From Acidobacteriota bacterium (GTDB lineage Bacteria > Acidobacteriota > Holophagae > Acanthopleuribacterales > Acanthopleuribacteraceae): a DNA stretch of 64,000 nt. This document shows positions 7,987 through 16,948 of the stretch, piece after piece (the first letter of the stretch is position 1; each line of letters begins with the position of its first letter). Location of the stretch: assembly GCA_020637335.1 (NCBI GenBank), contig JACJWC010000001.1, forward strand, positions 186,001-250,000, given 5' to 3'. Below the pieces are notes generated by a model, which worked only from the letters and a program-made list of their open reading frames with translations, had not been told where the DNA came from and searched no databases. The position numbers and the translations under genes are program-made.

Positions 7987-9549
7987 ATGGTGCGATTGAT
8001 TGGGTTGTTTGTTGTAGTTGGTTGGCTCCACGCGCAAAACCCTTTTTATTTGCGAACCTTTGAGGATGGTCAACGGGCCCTGGCTGAAAAGAACTGGCCG
8101 CTTGCGATTACCTTTCTGGAAATCTCTTCGTTTGGATTTTTAGATGAAGACGAAATGTTTGTAAAAGCCTTGGTTCAACTCAGTTTCGCCTACGACAAAG
8201 TCCAAAATAAAGAAAAACGCGATGAGGTACTCTTTCGCATTCGCTCCTATTTTGGGCAAAATTTTGAGAAACCCGAAGGCATTTCAGACGACCAATGGCG
8301 CACGTTCCAATTATTGTCCACGGGCAAACCCGAACTGGTGAAATTGGTTGAAAGTAATGACTTTAATGCCCTTGATAGCTATTTGGCGGTCAACCCTGAA
8401 ACGCCAGAATTGTGGTCGCGTTACCTGTCTCTCGCCAAAACCAAAGATCAATGGGAACGCGCGCGGAAAAAGGCGCTAACCGCTAATCAAGCAGAATTTC
8501 CAAAAGGCGCCCTGCTGGAAGCCGCCACGCGTGGCTTAAAAGAGGACGCGACCGCTTTGGCTGAGCGTTTATTGCGTTTGGACGGGAAGTCGTCCCTGGC
8601 CAACGAATATCTGGGCAATCGGGCGGTCGAAAAAAAAGATTGGGCACGTGCCGAACGCTTTTACCAATCTGTAACCCAATGGAGCCTGGCAGAAAGTCAA
8701 GCCATGCGCAGCTTATTGGCCCAACACAACGCAAATCCTTCGCCTGCACCCAACAACCCGCCTAAATCGACCGCGTCGACCAACCGTCAGGATCGCGCTT
8801 CCGCCGTTCGCGCCCAGTTGGACCGCAATGACCTGAAGGCTGCAGCTGATGGGCTGCGCAGCTTAGGCGAAGAAAACGCATCAGATGCCATCTACATGGA
8901 GCTGTATGCCGAATACTGTTATCGCAAAGGTGACGATCAGCTGCTGGTCGATAGTTTGGGTGCCCTGCAAACACGGACGCCGCGCATACGCTATTTCCTG
9001 GCCTTGAGCCACGCCCGATTGGGCCATCATCAACTCGCATACGATCTGCTCAACGAGTTGTCTGGCAGCGATTTCCCAGAACTTGAGGCCAAAAAAGCGG
9101 AGCTGGCTGCTCAACTGCAAAAAAAAAACAGTAATTTAAGCGAAGAGCGACGTGTCCTTGAGCGTCAATTATCTGGTCAGAAAGAACAATCCTCCTGGCA
9201 GAGGCTCATTTACGTGTTGATGGAGCTCAACGAATGGACCCAAGCCCAATCAGAACTAAGCGAATACCAAACCGTTTTTGGCGGGATGGTCGGCAACTAT
9301 TTTCGGGCCCGTTTGGATCTGTTTCACGGCGATTTTGAAGCAGCAGGCCATCAATTTTCCGAATTGGCCAATGCTGGTTTTCAGCAGATGGACACCTTTT
9401 ATTTTGGCGGGGTCGCCTTTTTTAATGCCAAACAGTGGGCACTTGCCGATTACATGTTTCAACGCGCGCTCAAAGGTCCTTCTGAACATGAAAAACAGAT
9501 TCAGGTCTATTTAACTGAATTGCGGCAACATAATAAGAAGCCCAATTGA
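7987..9549 (+). CDS. Exported tetratricopeptide-repeat protein
   Basis: A 520-residue protein with a Sec signal peptide (MVRLIGLFVVVGWLHAQ) followed by helical repeats of TPR type: DGQRALAEKNWPLAITFLEISS, ALAERLLRLDGKSSLANEYLGNRAVEKKDWARAERFY-like units, ARLGHHQLAYDLLNEL and FHGDFEAAGHQFSELANAGF. A low-complexity linker rich in N, P and S lies near residues 245-265. Such periplasmic TPR proteins usually scaffold other envelope proteins; no partner can be named. GGGGAG lies about 12 bases before the ATG. It is divergent from the beta-barrel/trk operon and stands alone. Confidence 0.8.
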   Translation: MVRLIGLFVVVGWLHAQNPFYLRTFEDGQRALAEKNWPLAITFLEISSFGFLDEDEMFVKALVQLSFAYDKVQNKEKRDEVLFRIRSYFGQNFEKPEGISDDQWRTFQLLSTGKPELVKLVESNDFNALDSYLAVNPETPELWSRYLSLAKTKDQWERARKKALTANQAEFPKGALLEAATRGLKEDATALAERLLRLDGKSSLANEYLGNRAVEKKDWARAERFYQSVTQWSLAESQAMRSLLAQHNANPSPAPNNPPKSTASTNRQDRASAVRAQLDRNDLKAAADGLRSLGEENASDAIYMELYAEYCYRKGDDQLLVDSLGALQTRTPRIRYFLALSHARLGHHQLAYDLLNELSGSDFPELEAKKAELAAQLQKKNSNLSEERRVLERQLSGQKEQSSWQRLIYVLMELNEWTQAQSELSEYQTVFGGMVGNYFRARLDLFHGDFEAAGHQFSELANAGFQQMDTFYFGGVAFFNAKQWALADYMFQRALKGPSEHEKQIQVYLTELRQHNKKPN

Positions 9550-9621
9550 TTGGCTGTGTGATCCAACTCACCTTTCCGATCGATTGGCCGGGTTAGCCTT
9601 TTCAAGGTTGAGGTGGGTTTC

Positions 9622-10614
9622 ATGCTGAGCTTGGCGTTCTGGATTTTGCTGCAGGGAATTGATGCGGGTCCTGTTGCCGTGTCATGTGATGGTTCGCCTG
9701 TAACGTTAACGGCCATTCCGTATGGTTTGGGCATGCCTGTTCCCGAGTACTTCATTTTGTGGGATGGAGCGGGTGAAGCATACGAACATTATGTGGCAGC
9801 GCCAACCGCTACCACCCAGTACCATGTGACGCTTTCGGTTGGGATCAATACTTATGAGGATTGGGTGACGGTTTTGGTTCATCCGGGTGATCCTGACCTC
9901 AACCACGACGGCATGCAAAACGATGCAGACTGGAACACATTTTTTGCAGGCTGGGCGGGACCCGTAGATGGGCCCGGCGATTTGGATCCGGACTTGGATG
10001 GTCGGGTCAGCATTCTGGACTGGTTTTACATTTGCAATTTTCAACGCAACCCTATTAATACCCCGCCGACCCTGAGTGTGACTTCGCCGATCCTCGTTAC
10101 CAACAGCACCGTCATTGTGCCGACCATGTATGCGGATGGCGAGTCAGCAGTAACTTTGCGTATCCTGGACGCACCCATGAATGGCAGCGCCTTTTTCACC
10201 TCGGGTAACCTGCGCTACCAGCCGTTTATGTCCTTCATGTGCAACGACGATTTTGTGGTTGATGCCTGGGACGGTGTTTATAACAGCCCACCGCGCAGCG
10301 TTTCGGTCATGCGGCTTCAAGTTGATGATTGGACAGATCTCCATGATGAAATCTTTTTCCCCATCTGCCGCGATTGTCATCTTTTGGGTAACACGGAAGG
10401 TATGTTCTCTATGGACACGTATGCTTCAGCAATGGCGGGTGGCCAAAGCATGTTACCGGGTTTCACACCGTACCAACCGCAGAACAGTCAAATTTATGTG
10501 CGAACGGCGGCCGGCGATATGCCAAAAGGCGGCCCGCCCCTTACCTCTGAACAGTTAAGTCGCATTTTGGACTGGATCAATGCCGGGGCTCTGGAACACA
10601 ATATCTGTCCATGA
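9622..10614 (+). CDS. Secreted protein with dockerin-like calcium loops and a C-terminal CxxCH haem motif
   Basis: A 330-residue exported protein started at ATG 9622 (GAGG at 9610-9613), with a signal peptide MLSLAFWILLQGIDAG. An Ig-like N-terminal part is followed around residues 90-140 by two acidic loops, DLNHDGMQNDADW and DLDPDLDGRVSILDW, that resemble dockerin type I calcium sites. After a second Ig-like stretch comes FPICRDCHLLG and, near the end, GDMPKGGPPLTSEQLSRILDWINAGA, the layout of planctomycete-type cytochrome c domains (CxxCH haem attachment and a distal methionine). The stop overlaps the next gene's ATG (ATGA), coupling it to an ABC exporter. Confidence 0.75.
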   Translation: MLSLAFWILLQGIDAGPVAVSCDGSPVTLTAIPYGLGMPVPEYFILWDGAGEAYEHYVAAPTATTQYHVTLSVGINTYEDWVTVLVHPGDPDLNHDGMQNDADWNTFFAGWAGPVDGPGDLDPDLDGRVSILDWFYICNFQRNPINTPPTLSVTSPILVTNSTVIVPTMYADGESAVTLRILDAPMNGSAFFTSGNLRYQPFMSFMCNDDFVVDAWDGVYNSPPRSVSVMRLQVDDWTDLHDEIFFPICRDCHLLGNTEGMFSMDTYASAMAGGQSMLPGFTPYQPQNSQIYVRTAAGDMPKGGPPLTSEQLSRILDWINAGALEHNICP

Positions 10615-11546
10615 ACCTATCACACGCTCTGGTTTGCCAAGGCCTCATTAAACGATACGGATCGTTAACTGCTGTTGATCATCTGGACTTGGAAATCCCG
10701 GTAGGCCGCTGTTATGGCTTGTTGGGTCCGAACGGTGCGGGCAAGACCACAACCATCGAAATGTTGGAAGGGATTACGGTACCCGATGGCGGTGAAATTC
10801 AAGTCCTCGGCCATTCCTGGCGTGATAAGCCCGATGCGATTCGGCAAAAATTGGGCATCCAACTCCAGGAGACCCAGTTTCAGGGTAAGTTACGTGTCCA
10901 GGAAGTCTTGGCCATGTATGGCAGTTTCTACCATTGCCACAAGTCTGTCGAAGATCTCCTGCGCATCATTTCTTTGGTCGAGAAACGAAACAGTTTCGTC
11001 GAGAATCTGAGTGGTGGCCAGAAACAGCGGTTGGCTTTGGGTTGTGCCTTGGCCGGCGATCCTGACATTTTATTTTTGGATGAACCGACTACTGGCCTGG
11101 ATCCGCAGGCGCGACGCCAGATCTGGGAACTCGTTCTGGCCCACAAAGCGGAAGGCAAAACCGTTGTGATTACAACCCATTACATGGATGAAGCCCAGCA
11201 GCTGTGCGATGAAATTGGGATCATGGACCAAGGTAAATTAATTGCCCAAGGTTCGCCAGCCCAGCTGATTGCCTCGTTGGGCGGTGATCACATTATTGAA
11301 TGGCAAGTGGAAGAGCCGATAGATCTGCGCGAATCGGAAATGTTAGCCATCAAGTCCGCCGTTACTTTCCGCCAAAAAAGTGCAACGGAGTATGTGTTAA
11401 CCGTGCAGCAGCTCCATCATGCGCTTCCCGAACTCATGCTAGACTTGGAGCGCCGTTCCGCAGCGCTTCAAGCCCTTTCCACCCATCAGGCCAGTTTGGA
11501 AGATGTGTTTTTGAACTTGACGGGCCGGTCGTTGAGGGAGCCTTGA
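10611..11546 (+). CDS. ABC-2 exporter ATP-binding protein
   Basis: A 311-residue ATPase of the drug/polysaccharide exporter class. Walker A is GPNGAGKTT near residue 40, the signature is LSGGQKQRLALG, Walker B is ILFLDEPTTGLDP, and the switch histidine lies in VVITTHYMDEA. A roughly 90-residue C-terminal domain typical of DrrA/NatA-like ATPases follows. The ATG overlaps the stop of the haem-motif protein, and the stop is followed at once by the permease, so the three genes form one translational unit. Confidence 0.92.
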   Translation: MNLSHALVCQGLIKRYGSLTAVDHLDLEIPVGRCYGLLGPNGAGKTTTIEMLEGITVPDGGEIQVLGHSWRDKPDAIRQKLGIQLQETQFQGKLRVQEVLAMYGSFYHCHKSVEDLLRIISLVEKRNSFVENLSGGQKQRLALGCALAGDPDILFLDEPTTGLDPQARRQIWELVLAHKAEGKTVVITTHYMDEAQQLCDEIGIMDQGKLIAQGSPAQLIASLGGDHIIEWQVEEPIDLRESEMLAIKSAVTFRQKSATEYVLTVQQLHHALPELMLDLERRSAALQALSTHQASLEDVFLNLTGRSLREP

Positions 11547-11551
11547 ACCCG

Positions 11552-12577
11552 GTGAACCACCCGCTTTACCACCTCGTCCTTGCCCGCTTGCGTGAACTCT
11601 ACCGCGAACCCGGGGTCCTGTTTTGGGTGTTTGGCTTCCCGCTCCTTCTGGCCATTTGCTTGGGCATCGCTTTTCGCGATAAACCGCCTGCCCCTTCGCC
11701 AATTGGCGTGGATATGCGCCTCGCAGGTGCAGACCAACTCGTGGCTCAGATGAATGCCGATCCGCTGATTCGGGCCACACCGGTTCAGGCCGACTGGGAA
11801 CAGGCGCTGATTCGCGGCGATGTTCTGGTGCTTGTGCTTCAGGGTCCATCGGGTCCTGAACTGATTTACGATCCGGCCCGTGAAGGTGCGCTTTTGGCCA
11901 AAGTTCTGGCCGAACGCCACTTGCAAAATCCGGATGCGCAGCTGGTTTCTGTGCCTGAACGTTTCCTCTCCGAACCCGGGTCGCGTTATATCGATTTTCT
12001 ATTACCAGGTCTGCTGGGCGTGAATCTGATGAGCTCCAGTTTGTGGGGCATCGGCTGGGCGATTGTCCAAGCGCGCGGGCGGAAACAGCTTAAACGTTTG
12101 GCGGCAACGCCTATGCTGCGAACTCATTACATGACCTCCCAGTTACTGGCGCGCGCCGTTTTGATGCTTGTGGAAGTTACGGTTTTGGTTCTTTTTGGTG
12201 AATGGGTGTTCTCCATCCCCATGCGCGGATCGTGGCTTGATTTGATGCTCGTCTCCTTTGTAGGGACAGGCTGCTTTGCCGGGATCGCCTGTTTATTGGC
12301 AACCCGTACAGAGCGTAATGAAGTCATTTCGGGCTTAATGAACCTGGTCATGTTACCCATGTATGTGCTCAGTGGTGTCTTTTTCTCCAAAGCCAATTTC
12401 CCAGATTTTTTGCAGCCGATCATCAATTTGTTGCCTTTAACCATGCTCAATGACGCCTTGCGCGGGATCCTCCTTGAGGGAGATTCGTTTTGGGTTTACT
12501 GGCCACAAATGGCAGGATTACTGGTCGTGGGCCTGATCAGTTTTGCCTTGGCTTTGCGCTTCTTTCGCTGGAAATAG
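11552..12577 (+). CDS. ABC-2 exporter permease
   Basis: A 341-residue membrane protein: one N-terminal membrane helix (LFWVFGFPLLLAICLGIAF), an extracytoplasmic domain of about 130 residues, then five helices, as in ABC2_membrane_3-type permeases. The open frame extends upstream into the ATPase gene, but AGGGAG at 11535-11540 points to a start at GTG 11552; TTG 11543, overlapping the ATPase stop, is the alternative. No in-frame ATG exists near. It partners the preceding ATPase; the exported substrate is unknown. Confidence 0.85.
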   Translation: MNHPLYHLVLARLRELYREPGVLFWVFGFPLLLAICLGIAFRDKPPAPSPIGVDMRLAGADQLVAQMNADPLIRATPVQADWEQALIRGDVLVLVLQGPSGPELIYDPAREGALLAKVLAERHLQNPDAQLVSVPERFLSEPGSRYIDFLLPGLLGVNLMSSSLWGIGWAIVQARGRKQLKRLAATPMLRTHYMTSQLLARAVLMLVEVTVLVLFGEWVFSIPMRGSWLDLMLVSFVGTGCFAGIACLLATRTERNEVISGLMNLVMLPMYVLSGVFFSKANFPDFLQPIINLLPLTMLNDALRGILLEGDSFWVYWPQMAGLLVVGLISFALALRFFRWK

Positions 12578-12606
12578 CCTAAATTCAGACTCGTTGAACC
12601 TAAAAG

Positions 12607-12628
12607 TGTGTGAAATCGCACATTTTTT
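12607..12628 (+). terminator. Weak Rho-independent terminator after the ABC exporter
   Basis: A six-base-pair stem TGTGTG/CGCACA (one G-T pair) with an AAAT loop is followed by six T at 12623-12628. It lies 30 bases after the permease stop and before the next gene. Confidence 0.5.
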
Positions 12629-12702
12629 ACCCGACAAGTAATCCATGGCGTCATTTGGTTTGTCCCTCCAACTGCGGATGTGAAACCGACAATGGAGGCT
12701 TT

Positions 12703-14505
12703 ATGAACCGACGTTCTATGCGGACCCTCATCGTTTGCCTTTTGGGAGCAGCCCTCTTTGCCCACGAAGGCATGACCGCTGACGCCTGCTCCTCGGAGGC
12801 CACCTTACAAAACCTCAACCAACAAACCCAACTGTTGTTCAAGGGTCAAAGCGCCTCTGCCAAGGCCGCGGCCCAACCGATCAACGAAATTGATGACCAG
12901 GTTTTTGCCAAATGGAAAGAACTGGACATTCCCACCAACGGTATTTGTGATGATGCCACGTTTCTGCGCCGGGCCAGTTTGATCCTGACTGGCAGAATCC
13001 CCGACCCCAACCTGACCCGTTCGTTCCTCACCAGTACCAATCCCAATAAACGCGACGATCTCATAGATAGCTTGATGAAATCGGAAGCCTTTGAGACCCA
13101 TTGGGCGTTCTGGTTCCAGGAAATGTTTCAGGTTTCGGGCCGCATCCTGCGCGGCGGTCGCGATATCTACGATGCCTACTTCAAGCAAGTGGTTCAGGAA
13201 GACAAACCCATGGACCAGATGGCCTATGAAATCCTGACAACCCTGGGACAAAGTGATCTGGTACCTCAACCCAATTTCTATGTTCGGGCCAATGATACCG
13301 TTCGTGTGGTTCAAGACTTTTACGACAATGCGGCCATCCATGCAGCCCAAAAGTTCCTCGGTTTACAGATTGAATGTATCAGCTGTCACGATGGCGCTTA
13401 TCACCTCGAAAACATCAACCTTTTCCTGGCCGATAAGAAACGCGAGGACCTGTGGGCCATGGCCGCTTATTTTTCGGAACTGCAACGCCGGCCCGCTACC
13501 CGCTCCGATAATCTGATCTTGAGTTTACTCATCGCTAAACAACGTGGTGGGTCGCAGGGCTATCTGGCTGAAAGCGACACTGGCGATCGGCCGGCGCGCG
13601 AGGGCGGCTTGATTACGCCCAGGTACCTATTGGATGACAGTAAACCGGCAACCGGTGCCCCTTTCCTGGAAACGTTTGCGGAAAAAATCATCGGTGACCG
13701 TCAGTTTGCGCGCAATTTTGCCAACCGATTCTGGGCGCATTGTTTCGGCATGGGTATGGTCGAGCCCATCGATGCCATGGATCCCCTGCGTATCGATGCC
13801 AATTTGAGCCTGCCTGAAGGTTGGGATTACCAAAGCAGCGACCTGGCCCTGTTAGAGTTCATGACGGATCTGTTTATCCAGTCCAACTACCAGTTCAAAC
13901 CGTTTCTGCGCAAAATCGTCAGTTCAGCTACGTTCCAGATGGACTCCCAATTTAATGCTGAGTGGGACCCTGCCTGGACTCCGTATTATGCGCGCTACAT
14001 GGCCAAACGCTTAAGTGCTGAATCGGTTTACGACAGTTTGGTGGTGGGAACAGGCGTTGCCACGCAATTGGCCAATACCGGTTCAACTCGCGATGCGGCG
14101 ATTACTCGCGTCTTTTATGCCCATGAACTTCTGGATACGGACCAACCGCGCGGTGGAGATCAAACAGTGACCAGCTTTCTCGATACCTTTGGCCGCGGGA
14201 ACCGTTACGATATCCCGCGCTCACCAGAGGGCAGTATTGCGCAAGCCCTGCTCATGATGAATTCGGGGGTTGTGAATAGCCGGTTGCTGGCCCCGATTAG
14301 TCGCATCAGCGGATATCTACAACAACGCCAATCAGCTGAGACTATTGTGGATAACCTTTACTTGGACTTATTGGTCCGCATGCCAACGGCAGAAGAAAAA
14401 GCAACCCTGCTCGAGGCGGTCAGTTCCTTCTCAACGACACAAGATCAGGCGGCAGCTGCTGTTTGGTTGTTGGTCAATAAACTCGAATTCCTGTTCGTCT
14501 ACTAG
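12703..14505 (+). CDS. DUF1549/DUF1553 domain protein with CxxCH motif
   Basis: A 600-residue exported protein started at ATG 12703 (GGAGG five bases upstream) with a Sec signal peptide ending near HEGMTA. Residues about 60-140 (DDATFLRRASLILTGRIPDP and the following helix) match DUF1549. LGLQIECISCHDGAYH carries the CxxCH motif usual in this family. The later part QFARNFANRFWAHCFGMGMVEPIDAMDP and PFLRKIVSSATFQ matches DUF1553. These proteins are abundant in Planctomycetes, normally next to a DUF1501 gene, exactly as here. Biochemical role unknown; an extracytoplasmic place is supported by the signal peptide. Confidence 0.88.
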   Translation: MNRRSMRTLIVCLLGAALFAHEGMTADACSSEATLQNLNQQTQLLFKGQSASAKAAAQPINEIDDQVFAKWKELDIPTNGICDDATFLRRASLILTGRIPDPNLTRSFLTSTNPNKRDDLIDSLMKSEAFETHWAFWFQEMFQVSGRILRGGRDIYDAYFKQVVQEDKPMDQMAYEILTTLGQSDLVPQPNFYVRANDTVRVVQDFYDNAAIHAAQKFLGLQIECISCHDGAYHLENINLFLADKKREDLWAMAAYFSELQRRPATRSDNLILSLLIAKQRGGSQGYLAESDTGDRPAREGGLITPRYLLDDSKPATGAPFLETFAEKIIGDRQFARNFANRFWAHCFGMGMVEPIDAMDPLRIDANLSLPEGWDYQSSDLALLEFMTDLFIQSNYQFKPFLRKIVSSATFQMDSQFNAEWDPAWTPYYARYMAKRLSAESVYDSLVVGTGVATQLANTGSTRDAAITRVFYAHELLDTDQPRGGDQTVTSFLDTFGRGNRYDIPRSPEGSIAQALLMMNSGVVNSRLLAPISRISGYLQQRQSAETIVDNLYLDLLVRMPTAEEKATLLEAVSSFSTTQDQAAAAVWLLVNKLEFLFVY

Positions 14506-14516
14506 GGAGGTACAGC

Positions 14517-15866
14517 ATGTTAAGACGATCTTTTTTACAAATCGCCGGAATCGGTGCCTCTGCAGGATTAAGCGGATTGCGTTTATCTGCCAAACCTTTA
14601 GGCGAAACAGGTGCTGCCGATGTAACCCCGCGGGGTAGTGCCGAAAACGTGATCCTGGTTTTTCTGACCGGAGCCCCCAGCCATGTCGATACCTTTGACC
14701 TAAAGGTGGGTGGCTGGACCCCTTCCGATTTTGAACCAACCCAATTTGGGAACTTCACCCTGTCGGCAAAACTCTTTCCGCAGCTGGGCGCTCAATACGA
14801 CAAGTTTTCCCTGTTGCGCTGTATTGAGGGCGATGAAGCCGTTCACCAGCGCGCTCAATACGTGATTCAAACAGGCCATACCTTCAATCCGGTCTTCTCC
14901 AAAGAACAACCGCATGTGGGTAGTTTGGTCGCATATGAACTGGAAGCCCGTCGCAAAGCATCCGATATCCTGCCCGGTTTTGTAGCGATCAATGGCGTTT
15001 CTGGTGTACAGGGGCCGGGCCTTTTGCCGAGCACCTATGCGGCACTAAAATTCGAGGCCAATGGTGGCTTGAGCGGATTGGCGCATCCCAGTGGCCAGGC
15101 TGTGTTTGATCAACGGTTTGCGGCTTTACTTAAAACAGATACGGACCGATCGATGCTGGCTTCGCGCGGTGCGGCCATTTCCGACTTCCATCATTTCTAT
15201 ACCTTGGGTGAACAAATGATGTACGAGCCCGATGTGGAAGATGCGCTCAGCGTGACTGATGAAGAGTTACAACGCTATGGCAATTCCTCGGTTGGGCGCG
15301 GCTGCGCAATGGCGGTCAAACTCTTGGCCAAAAATCGCGGTACCCACATGGTCCAAATCGCTCATGGCAGTTGGGACCACCACTACAGTATTTACAGCAC
15401 GGCTGGTAACGATAACCTGTACAACCGCTGCGCCGAACTCGATCCCGCATTGGCATCCATGCTGGCCGATTTAGCTCAAGCGCCCGGTGTGCGCGGCGGC
15501 AGCCTCTTGGACGAAACGCTGGTAGTGGTGACCGGTGAGTTTGGTCGGACACCCGGTGATCTGACCCGTAATGCCGGACGTGACCATTATCAGTATGTGT
15601 GGTCTTCACTGGTTGCGGGCGGTGGGATTCGAGGCAATCAGGTGTTTGGTGCAACGGATCCTTATGGTTATGGTGCGATCGATCGGTTTTGGTCAAAAGA
15701 CCGCGGCATTACGCCATACGATTTGCAGGCAACCATGCTGAGTTCTCTGGGCATCGACTGGACCAAGGAAATCCAGGAGACACCTAGCGGACGTGCCTAC
15801 GAATACACACCCAAGTACAATGGCGTAGCCGGATACTACACCGACATTGTGGAAATGTTCAGCTGA
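14517..15866 (+). CDS. DUF1501 (alkaline-phosphatase-fold) exported protein
   Basis: A 449-residue protein with a twin-arginine-like leader (MLRRSFLQIAGIGASAGLSGL). It has the landmarks of DUF1501, a branch of the alkaline phosphatase/sulfatase fold: VILVFLTGAPSHVDTFDLK near the start, HGSWDHHYSIY in the middle, and TLVVVTGEFGRTPG plus AGRDHYQYVWSSLVAGGGIRGNQVFGATD toward the end, which hold likely metal ligands. GGGAGG overlaps the stop of the preceding DUF1549/1553 gene, eleven bases apart. The two make a conserved pair; the substrate is unknown. Confidence 0.9.
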   Translation: MLRRSFLQIAGIGASAGLSGLRLSAKPLGETGAADVTPRGSAENVILVFLTGAPSHVDTFDLKVGGWTPSDFEPTQFGNFTLSAKLFPQLGAQYDKFSLLRCIEGDEAVHQRAQYVIQTGHTFNPVFSKEQPHVGSLVAYELEARRKASDILPGFVAINGVSGVQGPGLLPSTYAALKFEANGGLSGLAHPSGQAVFDQRFAALLKTDTDRSMLASRGAAISDFHHFYTLGEQMMYEPDVEDALSVTDEELQRYGNSSVGRGCAMAVKLLAKNRGTHMVQIAHGSWDHHYSIYSTAGNDNLYNRCAELDPALASMLADLAQAPGVRGGSLLDETLVVVTGEFGRTPGDLTRNAGRDHYQYVWSSLVAGGGIRGNQVFGATDPYGYGAIDRFWSKDRGITPYDLQATMLSSLGIDWTKEIQETPSGRAYEYTPKYNGVAGYYTDIVEMFS

Positions 15867-15890
15867 GCCAATTCCAACGCCACCCCCTTT

Positions 15891-15934
15891 AAATGGCCAG
15901 AATCTGTCTTGTTTTTGACGTGTTCTGGCCATTT
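15891..15934. terminator. Long stem-loop after the DUF1501 gene
   Basis: A perfect 12-base-pair inverted repeat AAATGGCCAGAA/TTCTGGCCATTT with a 20-base loop. It ends in TTTCTCCCTT rather than a clean T-tract. Its position 25 bases after the stop suggests a terminator or mRNA 3' end. Confidence 0.5.
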
Positions 15935-15985
15935 CTCCCTTAGAATGATGTTAATTTGCGGATTGCAATCTCAAGGAGGGGTGTG

Positions 15986-16834
15986 ATGAAGAAGTGGATG
16001 GTGTGTTTGCTTGTGTGTGGGTGTATTTTTGGCCAACAGCGAGAAGATTACGATGGGTCGGCCGGTGTAACGGGTCCTGTTGGCCCCAGGACCTGGGTTC
16101 AGCCGCGTGCGGTTCTTTTTGACAACGGTCCCTTGGTCAATAGCTCCGGCACTGGGGTGGGCGGTTTAGACGAATCGGTAATGCAAAACGTCAGTCTGGG
16201 TATGGGCTCTCTTGGATTTGGTTTTCAAAGCCTAGGCGGAAACAGGGTGGCAGAGGATTTTACGATTAGCGACCCCAGTTGGACGATTGACAGCATCACC
16301 TTTTTTGCTTATCAAACGGGCAGCACCACAACCTCTTCATTGACAGATCTTACTCTTCGGATATGGGATGGACCGCCCGGTGCGGTGGGGAGCGCAGTCG
16401 TTTGGGGCGATACAAGCACCAATCGACTGAGCAGTACCTCATTTACGGGAATTTTTCGCGTGGCTGAAACGACCACGGGAGTATCTACAGAGCGGCCGAT
16501 TATGGCCGTGGTTGCGACGGTCGGCGCCCAATTCCCAGCGGGCACTTATTGGCTGGATTACGCAGCGGCGGGCAGCCTTCCCTCTGGCCCCTGGGCACCG
16601 CCAATCACTATTAACGGCCAAACATCCACCGGAAATGCCATGCAATCCCTCGATATGGGTGTGTCCTTTAACCCGTTGCTGGACGGTTTTACCATGACCC
16701 CACAAGGCCTCCCTTTTATCATTGAAGGCTCTGCTTTGTCCGTGCCGACCTTTGGCGCCTGGGGTCTCCTCGTATTCCTGGTCTGCATGGCGATTGGTGG
16801 GCTTTTCTATTTGCGCCGTCAACGCCTCGCCTAA
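15986..16834 (+). CDS. Secreted protein with IPTL-CTERM-like sorting tail
   Basis: A 282-residue protein started at ATG 15986 behind AAGGAGGGG, with a signal peptide MKKWMVCLLVCGCIFGQ. The body is rich in G, S, T and beta-forming residues. The last 30 residues begin VPTFGAWG, continue with a hydrophobic helix, and finish LRRQRLA. This is the layout of the IPTL-CTERM signal (I/V-P-T-x-x-x-W-G, membrane helix, arginine cluster), a predicted protein-sorting tail. No sorting enzyme is visible in the window. The function of the surface domain is not recognised. Confidence 0.75.
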   Translation: MKKWMVCLLVCGCIFGQQREDYDGSAGVTGPVGPRTWVQPRAVLFDNGPLVNSSGTGVGGLDESVMQNVSLGMGSLGFGFQSLGGNRVAEDFTISDPSWTIDSITFFAYQTGSTTTSSLTDLTLRIWDGPPGAVGSAVVWGDTSTNRLSSTSFTGIFRVAETTTGVSTERPIMAVVATVGAQFPAGTYWLDYAAAGSLPSGPWAPPITINGQTSTGNAMQSLDMGVSFNPLLDGFTMTPQGLPFIIEGSALSVPTFGAWGLLVFLVCMAIGGLFYLRRQRLA

Positions 16835-16859
16835 CTTGGCCGGGTTGACAACTGCGATC

Positions 16860-16890
16860 AAGGCCTGCCACAAAAGGCGGGCCTTTTTTT
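16860..16890 (+). terminator. Rho-independent terminator
   Basis: AAGGCCTGCC, loop ACAAAA, then GGCGGGCCTT followed by a T-run (16883-16890). It ends the transcript of the IPTL-CTERM-like gene. Confidence 0.85.
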
Positions 16891-16948
16891 CGTCGGGTCA
16901 ACGGGTTTTCCCTTCTTACCGATAACAGCCCATGAGAAGGAAAGGTTT

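Noticed and set aside
11300..11551. 84-codon N-terminal extension of the ABC permease
   Set aside because: It overlaps the conserved ATPase C-terminus in another frame and lacks hydrophobic permease features.
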